Both the position numbers and the translations under genes were made by a program. Under the pieces are notes generated by a model that saw only the letters and a list, made by a program, of their open reading frames with translations, did no database searches and was not told where the DNA came from. Below are positions 50,576-58,418 of a stretch of DNA of 64,000 nucleotides, in pieces (position 1 is the first letter of the stretch; the number at the start of each line of letters is the position of its first letter). The stretch is from Saccharothrix sp. HUAS TT1 (GTDB lineage Bacteria; Actinomycetota; Actinomycetes; Mycobacteriales; Pseudonocardiaceae), in assembly GCF_040744945.1 (NCBI RefSeq), contig NZ_CP160453.1:3534001-3598000 (forward strand), in the 5' to 3' direction.

Positions 50576-51118
50576 CTAGTCGTCTTCCTTCGACTCGCCG
50601 CGACGGCGCATGAAGGCGAAGCCGGGGATGCCCTGGATCGCCTGCCGGACGTCGTTGGTGACCTCCAGCAGCTGGTGGATGTCCGGTCCGACGCGGTCCA
50701 GGGTGGCCAGGATCGGCAGCACGTCGTCGATCAGGTGCTTGGTCAGCACCGGGAGCTGGTCGACCAGCTGCACGGCGGCGTCCACCTCGTGCGGCGACAG
50801 GTCGTCCACGAACCGCTGCGCCAGCGGCTGGGCCGTCCGCGCGATCGGGGCGTAGGAGTCCAGCAGCTCGCGCGACGTGCGGGCGGTGCGGCCGACGTCG
50901 GTCGTCACGCCCTCGGCCGCCGCGGTGACCGCCCTGGCCCGCTCCACCAGCGCCTCGGTCTCGGCCAGCACGCGCTCGGTGCGGGTGACCATCCCGTCGG
51001 CGCGCCGGACCACGGCCTCGGCCGCGCCCAGCAGGTCGAGCACTCGGCCGGGCACGGACACGGCGGTCTCGACGGTCGTCCTCGCCAGGCCGAACAGGGC
51101 GCGCGGTGTCAGCTCCAT
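50576..51118 (-). CDS. Helical phasin-like hypothetical protein
   Basis: This is a 180-residue protein from the ATG at 51118 (a GTG at 51127 adds three residues). It is almost entirely helical with heptad-like spacing (VVRRADGMVTRTERVLAETE, ALVERARAVTAAAEGVTTD) and ends in a charged tail. The stretch VDQLPVLTKHLIDDVLPILA is conserved in actinobacterial relatives, which are sometimes mislabelled as rubisco. A polymer- or membrane-surface-binding, coiled-coil role is plausible, but no activity is known. It is divergent from the TIMP-like gene across a 30-base palindrome. Confidence 0.75.
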   Translation of the reverse strand: MELTPRALFGLARTTVETAVSVPGRVLDLLGAAEAVVRRADGMVTRTERVLAETEALVERARAVTAAAEGVTTDVGRTARTSRELLDSYAPIARTAQPLAQRFVDDLSPHEVDAAVQLVDQLPVLTKHLIDDVLPILATLDRVGPDIHQLLEVTNDVRQAIQGIPGFAFMRRRGESKEDD

Positions 51119-51146
51119 GCCGTCCACTCTGCCGCATCCGGCGGCG

Positions 51147-51176
51147 CCCGGCCTCGGGGAGATCCCCGAGGCCGGG
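51147..51176. promoter_or_regulatory. 30-base palindrome in a divergent intergenic region
   Basis: CCCGGCCTCGGGGA (51147-51160) and TCCCCGAGGCCGGG (51163-51176) form a perfect 14-bp inverted repeat around GA. It lies between divergent genes, 29 bases from one start and 113 from the other, so it cannot end either transcript. An operator, a cruciform or a leader hairpin of the minus-strand gene are the options. Confidence 0.6.
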
Positions 51177-51288
51177 GGTTCGCCGGGTCCGGACGCGTCC
51201 CGGACGGCGTTCGGCCGAGTGTGGAGCGGGGGCTCGGCGGATATGCTGGCAGGACACCGCCCCCGTCACCTGACCAGGGGAGTTCCCA

Positions 51289-51789
51289 TTGTCGCGCTTA
51301 CGCTTCCTCGCTCACGCGATCGGCGCCGCCGTGCTGGCGGCGGGGTTGACCACCGCCGTGCTCACCGGCACGGCCAGCGCTTGCAGCTGCTACCCCGGTG
51401 ACACCGAGCCGAAGCGCTACGAGCGGGCCCAGCACGTGTTCAGCGGCACCGTGGTCGCGTCCACCGTCGTCGAGGGCGGTCGGCCCGACTACGTCTGGGA
51501 CGACCTCTACGACTACACCGTCGAGGTCGACCAGGAGTACAAGGGCGACGTGCCCGCCACCGTGTCCGTGACGACCAACTACGCGACGTCGATGTGCGGG
51601 TTGGGGCTCTCGGTCGGTGTGAAGTACCTGGTGTTCGCCTTCGGCGACGCCTCCGACGGCGTGGTCTCCACCAACTCGTGCTCCGGCACCAGGGGCGCGG
51701 CCGCCGGCCCGCCCGTGACGACGACCGCCGCGACGTCCGCCGCGGCGGCGGCGGTCGGCGCGGACTGCGCGGACGCCGCCCTCGCCTGA
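51289..51789 (+). CDS. Secreted TIMP/netrin-like (NTR) domain protein
   Basis: This is a 166-residue protein with a TTG start at 51289 and GGGGAG eight bases upstream. The signal peptide ends GTASA, so the mature protein begins with Cys (CSCYPGDTEPKRYERA), the same N-terminal C-x-C by which animal TIMPs chelate the zinc of their target proteases. An OB-like NTR core follows (HVFSGTVVASTVVE, YDYTVEVDQEYKGDVPATVS, KYLVFAFGD, SCSGTR) and a Thr/Ala tail. It may inhibit a secreted metalloprotease; the mature N-terminus is the key evidence, while the function is inference. Confidence 0.78.
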   Translation: MSRLRFLAHAIGAAVLAAGLTTAVLTGTASACSCYPGDTEPKRYERAQHVFSGTVVASTVVEGGRPDYVWDDLYDYTVEVDQEYKGDVPATVSVTTNYATSMCGLGLSVGVKYLVFAFGDASDGVVSTNSCSGTRGAAAGPPVTTTAATSAAAAAVGADCADAALA

Positions 51790-51818
51790 CCGGGGGACCG
51801 GGGCGCCGGGGACGGTGG

Positions 51819-52502
51819 TCAGGCCAGCGCCAGGTCGACGCCCGCCTCCACGTGCAGGCGGGTCGAGTCGACCAGCGGCACGCCGCTGTCGGACTGGTCG
51901 ACCAGCAGCGTGATCTCGGTGCAGCCGAGGATCACCGCCTCCGCGCCCCGGTCCACCAGGCGCGCCATCACGTCCCGGTACGCGGCGCGCGAGGCGGGCT
52001 CGACCCGGTTGCGGGTCAGCTCCTGGTAGATCACGTCGTGCACGAGCGTGCGGTCCGGCTCGTCCGGGACGACCAGCTCGATGCCGTGCTCGCGCATCCG
52101 GTCCCGGTAGAAGTCCTGCTCCATGGTGAACCGGGTGCCGAGCAGGCCGACGGTGCGGTACCCGGTCAACCGGCGCGCGGTGGCGTCCACGATGTGCACG
52201 AACGGCACCCCGACGGCGTCGGTGATCGCGTCGGCCACCTTGTGCATGGTGTTGGTGCACAGCAGGACCAGCTCCGCGCCCGCGCCTTCGAGCTTGCGCG
52301 CGGCCTCGGCGAGCAGTTCGCCCGACCGCTCCCACTGCCCGGTCCGCTGCAGCTCCTCGACCTCGGCGAAGTCGACGGTCAGCAGCAGGCTCGGCGCGCA
52401 GTGGTGCCCGCCCAGCCTGCGCCGGGTCTCCTCGTTGAGCAGCCGGTAGTACTCGGCGGAGGACTCCCAGCTCATCCCGCCGATCAAGCCGATGGTTCGC
52501 AT
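51819..52502 (-). CDS. Aspartate/glutamate racemase-family protein
   Basis: This is a 227-residue protein from the ATG at 52502. The start GLIGGMSWESSAEYYRLLNE and the two catalytic Cys segments, LCTNTMHK and LGCTEITLL, are diagnostic of the cofactor-independent Asp/Glu racemase family. It provides D-amino acids or isomerises a related acid. It stands alone, with the dead acyl-CoA synthetase behind it. Confidence 0.92.
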   Translation of the reverse strand: MRTIGLIGGMSWESSAEYYRLLNEETRRRLGGHHCAPSLLLTVDFAEVEELQRTGQWERSGELLAEAARKLEGAGAELVLLCTNTMHKVADAITDAVGVPFVHIVDATARRLTGYRTVGLLGTRFTMEQDFYRDRMREHGIELVVPDEPDRTLVHDVIYQELTRNRVEPASRAAYRDVMARLVDRGAEAVILGCTEITLLVDQSDSGVPLVDSTRLHVEAGVDLALA

Positions 52503-52555
52503 GGCCGTGATTCTGCCGCCTCGCACCGCCCGGAGCTGCGGCATTTTCCCCTGGT

Positions 52556-53001
52556 GGCGCACCTCAGCTGCTCCTCGGGCATCTCGGACGTGCCGCTGCC
52601 GGGCGACACCACCGGCGCGAACCTCGACCGGACCGTCGCCGCGCACGGCGACCGGGTCGGCAGCTGGTCGCCCAACCGGGCCGAGTGGGTCGTGGTCCAG
52701 CACGCCACCGCGCGGATCGGCGCGATCCTGGTCACCGTCAACCCGTCGTACCGGGCGCACGAGCTGGAGCACGTGCTGAACCGGTCCGGCGTGCGCACGC
52801 TCGTCGCGGCCCGGGAGTTCAAGACCTCCGACTACGCCGGGATGATCGCCGAGGTGCGCCCCCGCTGCGCCCCGGTACGCGCACGTGGCCGACGAGTTCC
52901 CGATGACCGTCACCGGCAAGGTCCGCGAGGTGGAGATGCGCGAGCGGGCCGTCGACGTCCTCGGCCTCGCCGACGCGGACGCCGTGGAGCGCGCGCAGGC
53001 G
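52556..53001 (+). pseudogene. Collapsed acyl-CoA synthetase
   Basis: The plus strand holds three pieces of a fatty-acyl-CoA synthetase: the N-terminus (SGISDVPLPGDTTGANLDRT, VAAHGDR), then directly GSWSPNRAEWVVVQHATARI, GAILVTVNPSYRAHELEHVL, FKTSDYAGMIAEVRPRC, and finally, in another frame, the C-terminus (YAHVADEFPMTVTGKVREVE). About 30 residues are lost at the first joint, and the whole ATP-binding core (several hundred residues) at the second, with a frame change. It ends against the convergent ABC exporter gene. Confidence 0.85.
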
Positions 53002-54876
53002 CTACGGCGTCCGCGCCTCCTCGGCGAACTGGGTCCGGTACAGCTCCTCGTAACGGCCGCCGGCGGCGAGCAGGTCGGCGTGCGTGCCGCGCTCCACCAC
53101 CCGGCCGCCCTCGACCACGAGGATCAGGTCGGCCGCCCGCACGGTCGACAGCCGGTGCGCGATGACCACCGCCGTCCGGCCGTGCAGCGCCTCGCCGAGC
53201 GCCGCCTGCACCGCGGCCTCCGACGTGGAGTCCAGGTGCGCGGTGGCCTCGTCCAGGATCACCACGCGCGGCTTGGCCAGCAGCAGCCGCGCGATCGTCA
53301 ACCGCTGCCGCTCACCGCCGGACAGCCGGTAGCCGCGCTCGCCGACCACGGTGTCCAGCCCGTCCGGCAGCGACCCCACCAGCTCGGCCAGCCGCGCCCG
53401 GCCCAGCACCTCCCACAGCTCCTCCTCCGTCGCCGACGGCTGCGCGAGCAGCAGGTTCGACCGGATCGACTCGTGGAACAGGTGGCCGTCCTGGGTGACC
53501 ATGCCCAGCGCGTCGCGGATCGAGTCGGCGGTCAGGTCGCGGACGTCCACACCGGACAGCCGCACCGCGCCCGAGTCCACGTCGTACAGCCGGGGCAGCA
53601 GCGAGGCGATGGTGGACTTGCCCGCGCCCGACGAGCCGACCAGCGCCACCACCTGGCCCGGTTCGGCCCGGAACGAGACGTCGTGCAGCACCTCGACCCC
53701 ACCCCGGTTGTCGAGCACCGCCACCTCCTCCAACGACGCCAGCGACACCTTGTCCGCGGCCGGGTAGGCGAACCGGACGCCCTCGAACTCCACCGACACC
53801 GGACCGTCCGGCACCGACCGCGCGCCCGGCCGCTCGGCGATCAGCGGCCGCAGGTCCAGCACCTCGAAGACCCGCTCGAAGCTCACCAGGGCGCTCATCA
53901 CCTCGACCCGCGCGCTGGCCAGCGCCGTCAGCGGCGCGTACAGCCTGGTCAGCAGCAGCGCCAGCGCCACCACCGAACCCGCGTCCAGCTCGCCGGCCAG
54001 CGCGTAGAACCCGCCCAGCCCGTACACCACGGCCAGCGCCAGCGCCGACACCAGCGTCAACGCGGTCAGGAACACGGTCTGCACCATGGCCGTGCGCACG
54101 CCGATGTCCCGCACCCGCCGCGCCCGCCGCGCGAACTCGTCCGACTCGTGCGCGGGCCGGCCGAACAGCTTCACCAGCGTCGCGCCCGGCGCCGAGAACC
54201 GCTCGGTCATCTGCGTGCTCATCGTCGCGTTGTGGTTGGCCGCCTCCCGCTCCAGCCGGGCCAGCCGGGCGCCCATCCGCCGCGCCGGCACCACGAACAC
54301 CGGCAGCAGCACCAGCGCCAGCAGCGTGATCTGCCAGGACAGGCTGATCATCACCACCAGCGTCAGCGCCAGCGTGACCAGGTTGCCCACCACGCTGGAC
54401 AGCGTGTCGCTGAACGCCCGCTGCGCGCCGATCACGTCGTTGTTCAGCCTGCTCACCAGCGCCCCGGTGCGGGTGCGGGTGAAGAACGCGATCGGCATCC
54501 GCTGCACGTGGTCGAACACCGTGGTCCGCAGGTCGAGGATCAGGTCCTCGCCGATGCTCGCCGACAGCCACCGCGCGACCAGGCCCAGCGCCGCCTCCAG
54601 GAGCGCGATCCCGGCGATGACGGCCGCGAGCACGAGCACCACCCGGTACGCCGCGCCGTTGACGATCGAGTCCACGATCCGGCCCGCGAGGACCGGCGTC
54701 ACCACCGCCAGCACCGCCACGACCACGCTCAGCCCCAGGTACTGGGCCAGTCGGACCCGGTGCGGCCGGGCGAACGCCCAGATCCGGCGGAAGGTGGCCG
54801 CGGAGAACGGCCGCTTGTCGTCCTGCGCGTTCGTCACGTGGTAGAGCGACATCCACGCGGTGGTCTCCATGTCCAT
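53002..54876 (-). CDS. ABC transporter, fused permease and ATPase (MsbA-like)
   Basis: This is a 624-residue half-transporter from the ATG at 54876. The N-terminal 330 residues hold six membrane helices with the exporter-type loop FDHVQRMPIAFFTRTRTGAL. The ATPase follows: Walker A VGSSGAGKST, Q-loop VTQDGHLF, signature LSGGERQRL, Walker B RVVILDEAT, His switch AHRLST. An unusual insertion, PAADKVSLASLEEVAVLDNR, sits between the first strand and Walker A. It acts as a homodimer or with a partner elsewhere; substrate unknown. Confidence 0.94.
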   Translation of the reverse strand: MDMETTAWMSLYHVTNAQDDKRPFSAATFRRIWAFARPHRVRLAQYLGLSVVVAVLAVVTPVLAGRIVDSIVNGAAYRVVLVLAAVIAGIALLEAALGLVARWLSASIGEDLILDLRTTVFDHVQRMPIAFFTRTRTGALVSRLNNDVIGAQRAFSDTLSSVVGNLVTLALTLVVMISLSWQITLLALVLLPVFVVPARRMGARLARLEREAANHNATMSTQMTERFSAPGATLVKLFGRPAHESDEFARRARRVRDIGVRTAMVQTVFLTALTLVSALALAVVYGLGGFYALAGELDAGSVVALALLLTRLYAPLTALASARVEVMSALVSFERVFEVLDLRPLIAERPGARSVPDGPVSVEFEGVRFAYPAADKVSLASLEEVAVLDNRGGVEVLHDVSFRAEPGQVVALVGSSGAGKSTIASLLPRLYDVDSGAVRLSGVDVRDLTADSIRDALGMVTQDGHLFHESIRSNLLLAQPSATEEELWEVLGRARLAELVGSLPDGLDTVVGERGYRLSGGERQRLTIARLLLAKPRVVILDEATAHLDSTSEAAVQAALGEALHGRTAVVIAHRLSTVRAADLILVVEGGRVVERGTHADLLAAGGRYEELYRTQFAEEARTP

Positions 54877-55022
54877 GCCAGGCAACGTAGGACCTGGACT
54901 CGACTGGAGGTCAAGGTTCGGGCAACCCCGCGCGAACCTTTCCGGCCGATCCGGGAATGGATCAGCGGTCGCCCGGCGTTGACCGGGGGAGACTGGCACG
55001 TGAGCACTTGGGGAGGCACGCG

Positions 55023-55922
55023 GTGGCGCTGGACCCGGAGGATCTGTTCGAGGTCGACTCCGACGTCCCGGACCTGACCGGAGCGGTGCTGCTGCACCAC
55101 TTCGACGGTTTCATGGACGCCGGCGCGGCGGGCGGGGCGCTCGTCGCCCACCTGCTGGAGGTGCACGAGCACCGGGTGATCGCCCGGTTCGACGTCGACG
55201 ACCTGATCGACTACCGCGCCCGTCGGCCGACGATGACCTACGCCACCGACCGGTGGGAGTCCTTCGACAAGCCCGAGCTGGTCGTCCACCTGCTGCACGA
55301 CGCGGTCGGCACCCCGTTCCTGCTGATGACCGGCCCCGAGCCGGATCGCCGGTGGGAGGCGGTGACCGAGGCGGTGCGGTCGCTGGTCGAGCGGTGGGAG
55401 CTGCGGCTGGCCGTCAGCTTCCACGGCATCCCGATGGGCGTGCCGCACACCCGCAAGCTGTCGGTCATCTCGCACGCCACCCGGCCGGAGCTGGTCGTGG
55501 AGAGCTCGCCGTTCAACCGGGTGCAGGTGCCGGGCAACCTGTCGGCGCTGATCGAGCTGCGCCTGGGTGAGGCGGGTCACGACGCCATGGGCTTCGCCGC
55601 CTACGTGCCGCACTACCTGGCGCAGGGCACCTACCCGACCGCCGCGCTCGGCCTGCTGCACTCGTTGACCAAGTCGACCGGCCTGGTGATCCAGGCGGCC
55701 GCGCTGAACGAGGCCGCGAGCCGGACGGACGCCGAGATCGCCCGCCAGGTGGCGGAGTCGAGCGAGGTCGCGCAGGTGGTGGAGGCGCTGGAGCGGCAGT
55801 ACGACGCGTTCACCGAGGCGTCGGACAACCTCCTGCTGCCCGACGACGAGCCGCTGCCCAGCGCCGACGAGCTCGGCGCCGAGTTCGAGCGCTTCCTGGC
55901 CGAGCAGCAGCGCGACCACTGA
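55023..55922 (+). CDS. PAC2 family protein (proteasome-assembly-chaperone-like)
   Basis: This is a 299-residue protein. I start it at the GTG at 55023, with GGGGAGG six bases upstream. It matches the actinobacterial PAC2 family: LTGAVLLHHFDGFMDAGAAG, RPTMTYATDRWESFDKPELV, GIPMGVPHTRKLSVISHATR and LGEAGHDAMGFAAYVPHYLA. The fold is an alpha/beta/alpha sandwich related to purine nucleoside phosphorylases. Actinobacteria have proteasomes, but an assembly role for this branch is not proved. It is followed by a chorismate mutase gene 38 bases on. Confidence 0.92.
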   Translation: MALDPEDLFEVDSDVPDLTGAVLLHHFDGFMDAGAAGGALVAHLLEVHEHRVIARFDVDDLIDYRARRPTMTYATDRWESFDKPELVVHLLHDAVGTPFLLMTGPEPDRRWEAVTEAVRSLVERWELRLAVSFHGIPMGVPHTRKLSVISHATRPELVVESSPFNRVQVPGNLSALIELRLGEAGHDAMGFAAYVPHYLAQGTYPTAALGLLHSLTKSTGLVIQAAALNEAASRTDAEIARQVAESSEVAQVVEALERQYDAFTEASDNLLLPDDEPLPSADELGAEFERFLAEQQRDH

Positions 55923-55960
55923 CCGGCACTGACCGACCGGGGGTCGTGGATGATGGCGCC

Positions 55961-56266
55961 GTGCCCGAACCCACGCCCCCGACGTCGCTGGCCGACGTCC
56001 GCGCCCGCATCGACGTGATCGACACCGAGCTGGTGGGCCTGCTGGCGCGGCGGCAGGAGCTGGTGCGGGCCGCCGCGTCGTTCAAGTCGGACGACCGGGC
56101 GGTCCGGGCTCCGGACCGGGTCGCCGCGGTGGTCGAGTCGGTGCGCGAGCGGGCCGCGGCCGCCGGGCTGGAGCCCGCGGTGGCCGAGGCGGTCTGGCGG
56201 GCGATGATCGGCGCGTTCATCGAGTTCGAGCTGGCCAGGCACGCCGAAACCCGCCAGGGCGGCTGA
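55961..56266 (+). CDS. Chorismate mutase, AroQ type
   Basis: This is a 101-residue protein from the GTG at 55961. It is an all-helical AroQ-class enzyme: LADVRARIDVIDTELVGLLA, RRQELVRAAASFKSD, APDRVAAVVESVRERA, AVWRAMIGAFIEFELARH. The Arg residues in helix 1, Lys in the first loop and Glu near FIEFE are the expected active-site charges. It converts chorismate to prephenate, or is a salicylate/isochorismate-lyase relative, which the same fold also serves. Confidence 0.9.
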   Translation: MPEPTPPTSLADVRARIDVIDTELVGLLARRQELVRAAASFKSDDRAVRAPDRVAAVVESVRERAAAAGLEPAVAEAVWRAMIGAFIEFELARHAETRQGG

Positions 56267-56307
56267 GCCCGAGCCGGCCGGGTGGAAGCCGGGCCAAGCG
56301 GTCGAGG

Positions 56308-57279
56308 TCAGAGGTACAGGTCGGCGAGCAGGCGGTAGGAGTCGAGCAGCGCGGTCCGGTCGTAGGTGCTCGTGGTGACCAGCACCTCGTCGGCCGCCGT
56401 GCGGTCGACCAGCGCGTCCAGCGCCTTGGCCACCTCCGACGGCGTGCCGTGGACGTGCCCGTGCAACGCCTGCTCGAACCGCGTGCGCTCACGCTCCGTC
56501 ATCGGCTCGGCGAGGACGTCGTCCGGCGCGCTCAACGGCGGGAACTCGCCGCGGGTGCGCGAGTGGGCCATCGCCCAAGCCTCCGGCAGCAGGAGTCGCC
56601 AGGCGTCCTCGGCGGTGTCCGCCACGGCGACCGTCGTGGAGACCACCACGTACGGCTCGGTCGCCCAGACCGACGGGCGGAACCTCGCCCGGTAGGCCGC
56701 GACGGCCTCGACCATCGCGTCCTCGCCGCGGAACCCGCCGATGACGAGCGGGACGCCGTGAGCCGCCGCCACGCGCGCCCCGGCCCCGGTGGCCAGCACG
56801 AACGGGGCCACCCGCAGGCCGTGGGCCGGGTAGCCGCGCACCGCCTGGTCGCCGGTGAAGTAGCCCAGCAACTCGGTGAGCTTCGGGCCGAACTCGTCGG
56901 CGTCCCCCTTGTCGTGCCCGAGCGCCCGGCGCACCGGCTCGATGAACCCGACCGACCGGCCCAGGCCCATGTCCACGCGCCCCGGGAACAGCGACTCCAG
57001 CACGCCGAACTGCTCGGCCACCACCAGCGGCTGGTGGTTGGGCAGCATCACGCCGCCCGTGCCGACCCGGATGGCGGAGGTCGCGGCGGCCACGGCGGCG
57101 GCCAGCACGGTCGGCGCGGAACCGGCCACACCGGGCACGCCGTGGTGCTCGGACACCCAGAAGCGGTGGTAGCCGAGCCGTTCCACCTCGCGGGCGAACG
57201 CGACCGTGTCGCGCAGCGCCTCGGGGTGGCCGTGCCCGGCGCGCACGCGCGACCTGTCCAGCACCGAAAGCCTCACCAC
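56308..57279 (-). CDS. LLM-class flavin-dependent oxidoreductase
   Basis: This is a 323-residue luciferase-like monooxygenase. Motifs: LDRSRVRAGHGHPEALRD, GYHRFWVSEHHGVPGVAG, IRVGTGGVMLPNHQPLVVAE, FGVLESLFPGRVDMGLGRSV. Its F420- or FMN-binding type is the alkanal-monooxygenase-like group. It lies just ahead of an acyl-CoA-dehydrogenase-like flavoprotein on the same strand, 37 bases apart, so the two may share a reduced-flavin supply. Confidence 0.92.
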   Translation of the reverse strand: MVRLSVLDRSRVRAGHGHPEALRDTVAFAREVERLGYHRFWVSEHHGVPGVAGSAPTVLAAAVAAATSAIRVGTGGVMLPNHQPLVVAEQFGVLESLFPGRVDMGLGRSVGFIEPVRRALGHDKGDADEFGPKLTELLGYFTGDQAVRGYPAHGLRVAPFVLATGAGARVAAAHGVPLVIGGFRGEDAMVEAVAAYRARFRPSVWATEPYVVVSTTVAVADTAEDAWRLLLPEAWAMAHSRTRGEFPPLSAPDDVLAEPMTERERTRFEQALHGHVHGTPSEVAKALDALVDRTAADEVLVTTSTYDRTALLDSYRLLADLYL

Positions 57280-57316
57280 CGGGTCAACGACCCGGACCCG
57301 GGCGGCATTCCGGACC

Positions 57317-58417
57317 TCAGAGCCTGCTGGTGTCGGTCGGCACGCCCAGCCGGACCTTCCCGTAGGTCTCGAACAACCGGCGCGACACGATCGAGTGCTG
57401 CGCGGCCACGTGGGCGTCCCGCAGGCACCGCTGCAACGGCGCGTCCTCGAACACCGAGCTGCCGCCGCCGAGGTCGAACGCCAGCCGCGTCACCGACGCC
57501 GCCTCGGCCGCCGCGTGCGAGCACGCCAACCGCAACCGCGCCCGGTCCCGCACCGAGCCCGGCGAGCCGGCCACCGCGTCCGCCCAGCGGGCCGCCACCT
57601 CGGCGTGCAGGAACGCCCGCGCCGCCGACAGCCGGGCCTCCGCCACGCCCAGGTCGTGCTGCGCCCCGACCTGCTCGGCGAGCACCGCCGACGCGTACTG
57701 GGGCGTCTTGACCACCGCCAGCGCCTCCACCTCCTCGACCGCCCGCGCCGCGATGCCCAGGCCCACCGCCGCCACGCCGACGGCCAGGAACGCGAAGAAC
57801 GGGAACGTCGGCAGCGGACCGGGCACCCGCAGCGCGGGCGGCCACACCTGCCTGCGGGTGGGCACGAACGCGCCCGCCACCTCCCAGTCGTGCGACCCGG
57901 TGGCCCGCAGGCCGGCCGCGTGCCAGGTGTCGTGCACCGTCACGTCGGCCGCCGGGAAGATCATCAGCCGCGGGCCCTCCGGGGTCAGCGCGCCGCCGAC
58001 GACCCAGTCGCACAGCGGCACCGCGCTGCCCCAGCCCCACCGGCCGTCGACCCGGTGCCCGCCGTCCACCGGGACCGCCCGGCCGACCGGCGCGGCGGTG
58101 CCCGCGATCACCGACTTCGGCGACCCGAACACCTCGGCGGCCGCGTCCGGTGGCAGGTACCACGCCAGGGACGACGTCGCGCTGGTCGTCATCGCCGTCC
58201 ACCCGGCCGAGCCGTCGGCCCTGGCCAGGTCCTCGACGGCCACCGCCCAAGACGGCAGGTCGACCTCACCGCCGCCGAGAGAGGCGGGCGCGAGCATCCG
58301 CGTCGCGCCCGCCTCGACCAACGCCGCCACGACCGCCGGGGAGAGTCGACGATCGCGGTCGGCCGTGGTCGCTTCCGCTCTGATCAAGGTGTGCACACCG
58401 TGATCATGCACCGTCAC
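57317..58417 (-). CDS. Acyl-CoA-dehydrogenase-like flavoprotein (hydroxylase type)
   Basis: This is a 366-residue protein with a GTG start at 58417. The acyl-CoA-dehydrogenase fold is visible: LVEAGATRMLAPASLGGGEV, DGSAGWTAMTTSATSSLAWY, VDGRWGWGSAVPLCDWVVGG, TGSHDWEVAGAFVPT and a C-terminal helical domain (LFETYGKVRLGVPTDTS). The helix bundle lacks the dehydrogenase Glu and looks like HpaB/HsaA or dibenzothiophene-type monooxygenases that need a flavin reductase. It is upstream of the LLM gene on the same strand. Confidence 0.82.
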   Translation of the reverse strand: MTVHDHGVHTLIRAEATTADRDRRLSPAVVAALVEAGATRMLAPASLGGGEVDLPSWAVAVEDLARADGSAGWTAMTTSATSSLAWYLPPDAAAEVFGSPKSVIAGTAAPVGRAVPVDGGHRVDGRWGWGSAVPLCDWVVGGALTPEGPRLMIFPAADVTVHDTWHAAGLRATGSHDWEVAGAFVPTRRQVWPPALRVPGPLPTFPFFAFLAVGVAAVGLGIAARAVEEVEALAVVKTPQYASAVLAEQVGAQHDLGVAEARLSAARAFLHAEVAARWADAVAGSPGSVRDRARLRLACSHAAAEAASVTRLAFDLGGGSSVFEDAPLQRCLRDAHVAAQHSIVSRRLFETYGKVRLGVPTDTSRL

Positions 58418-58418
58418 G

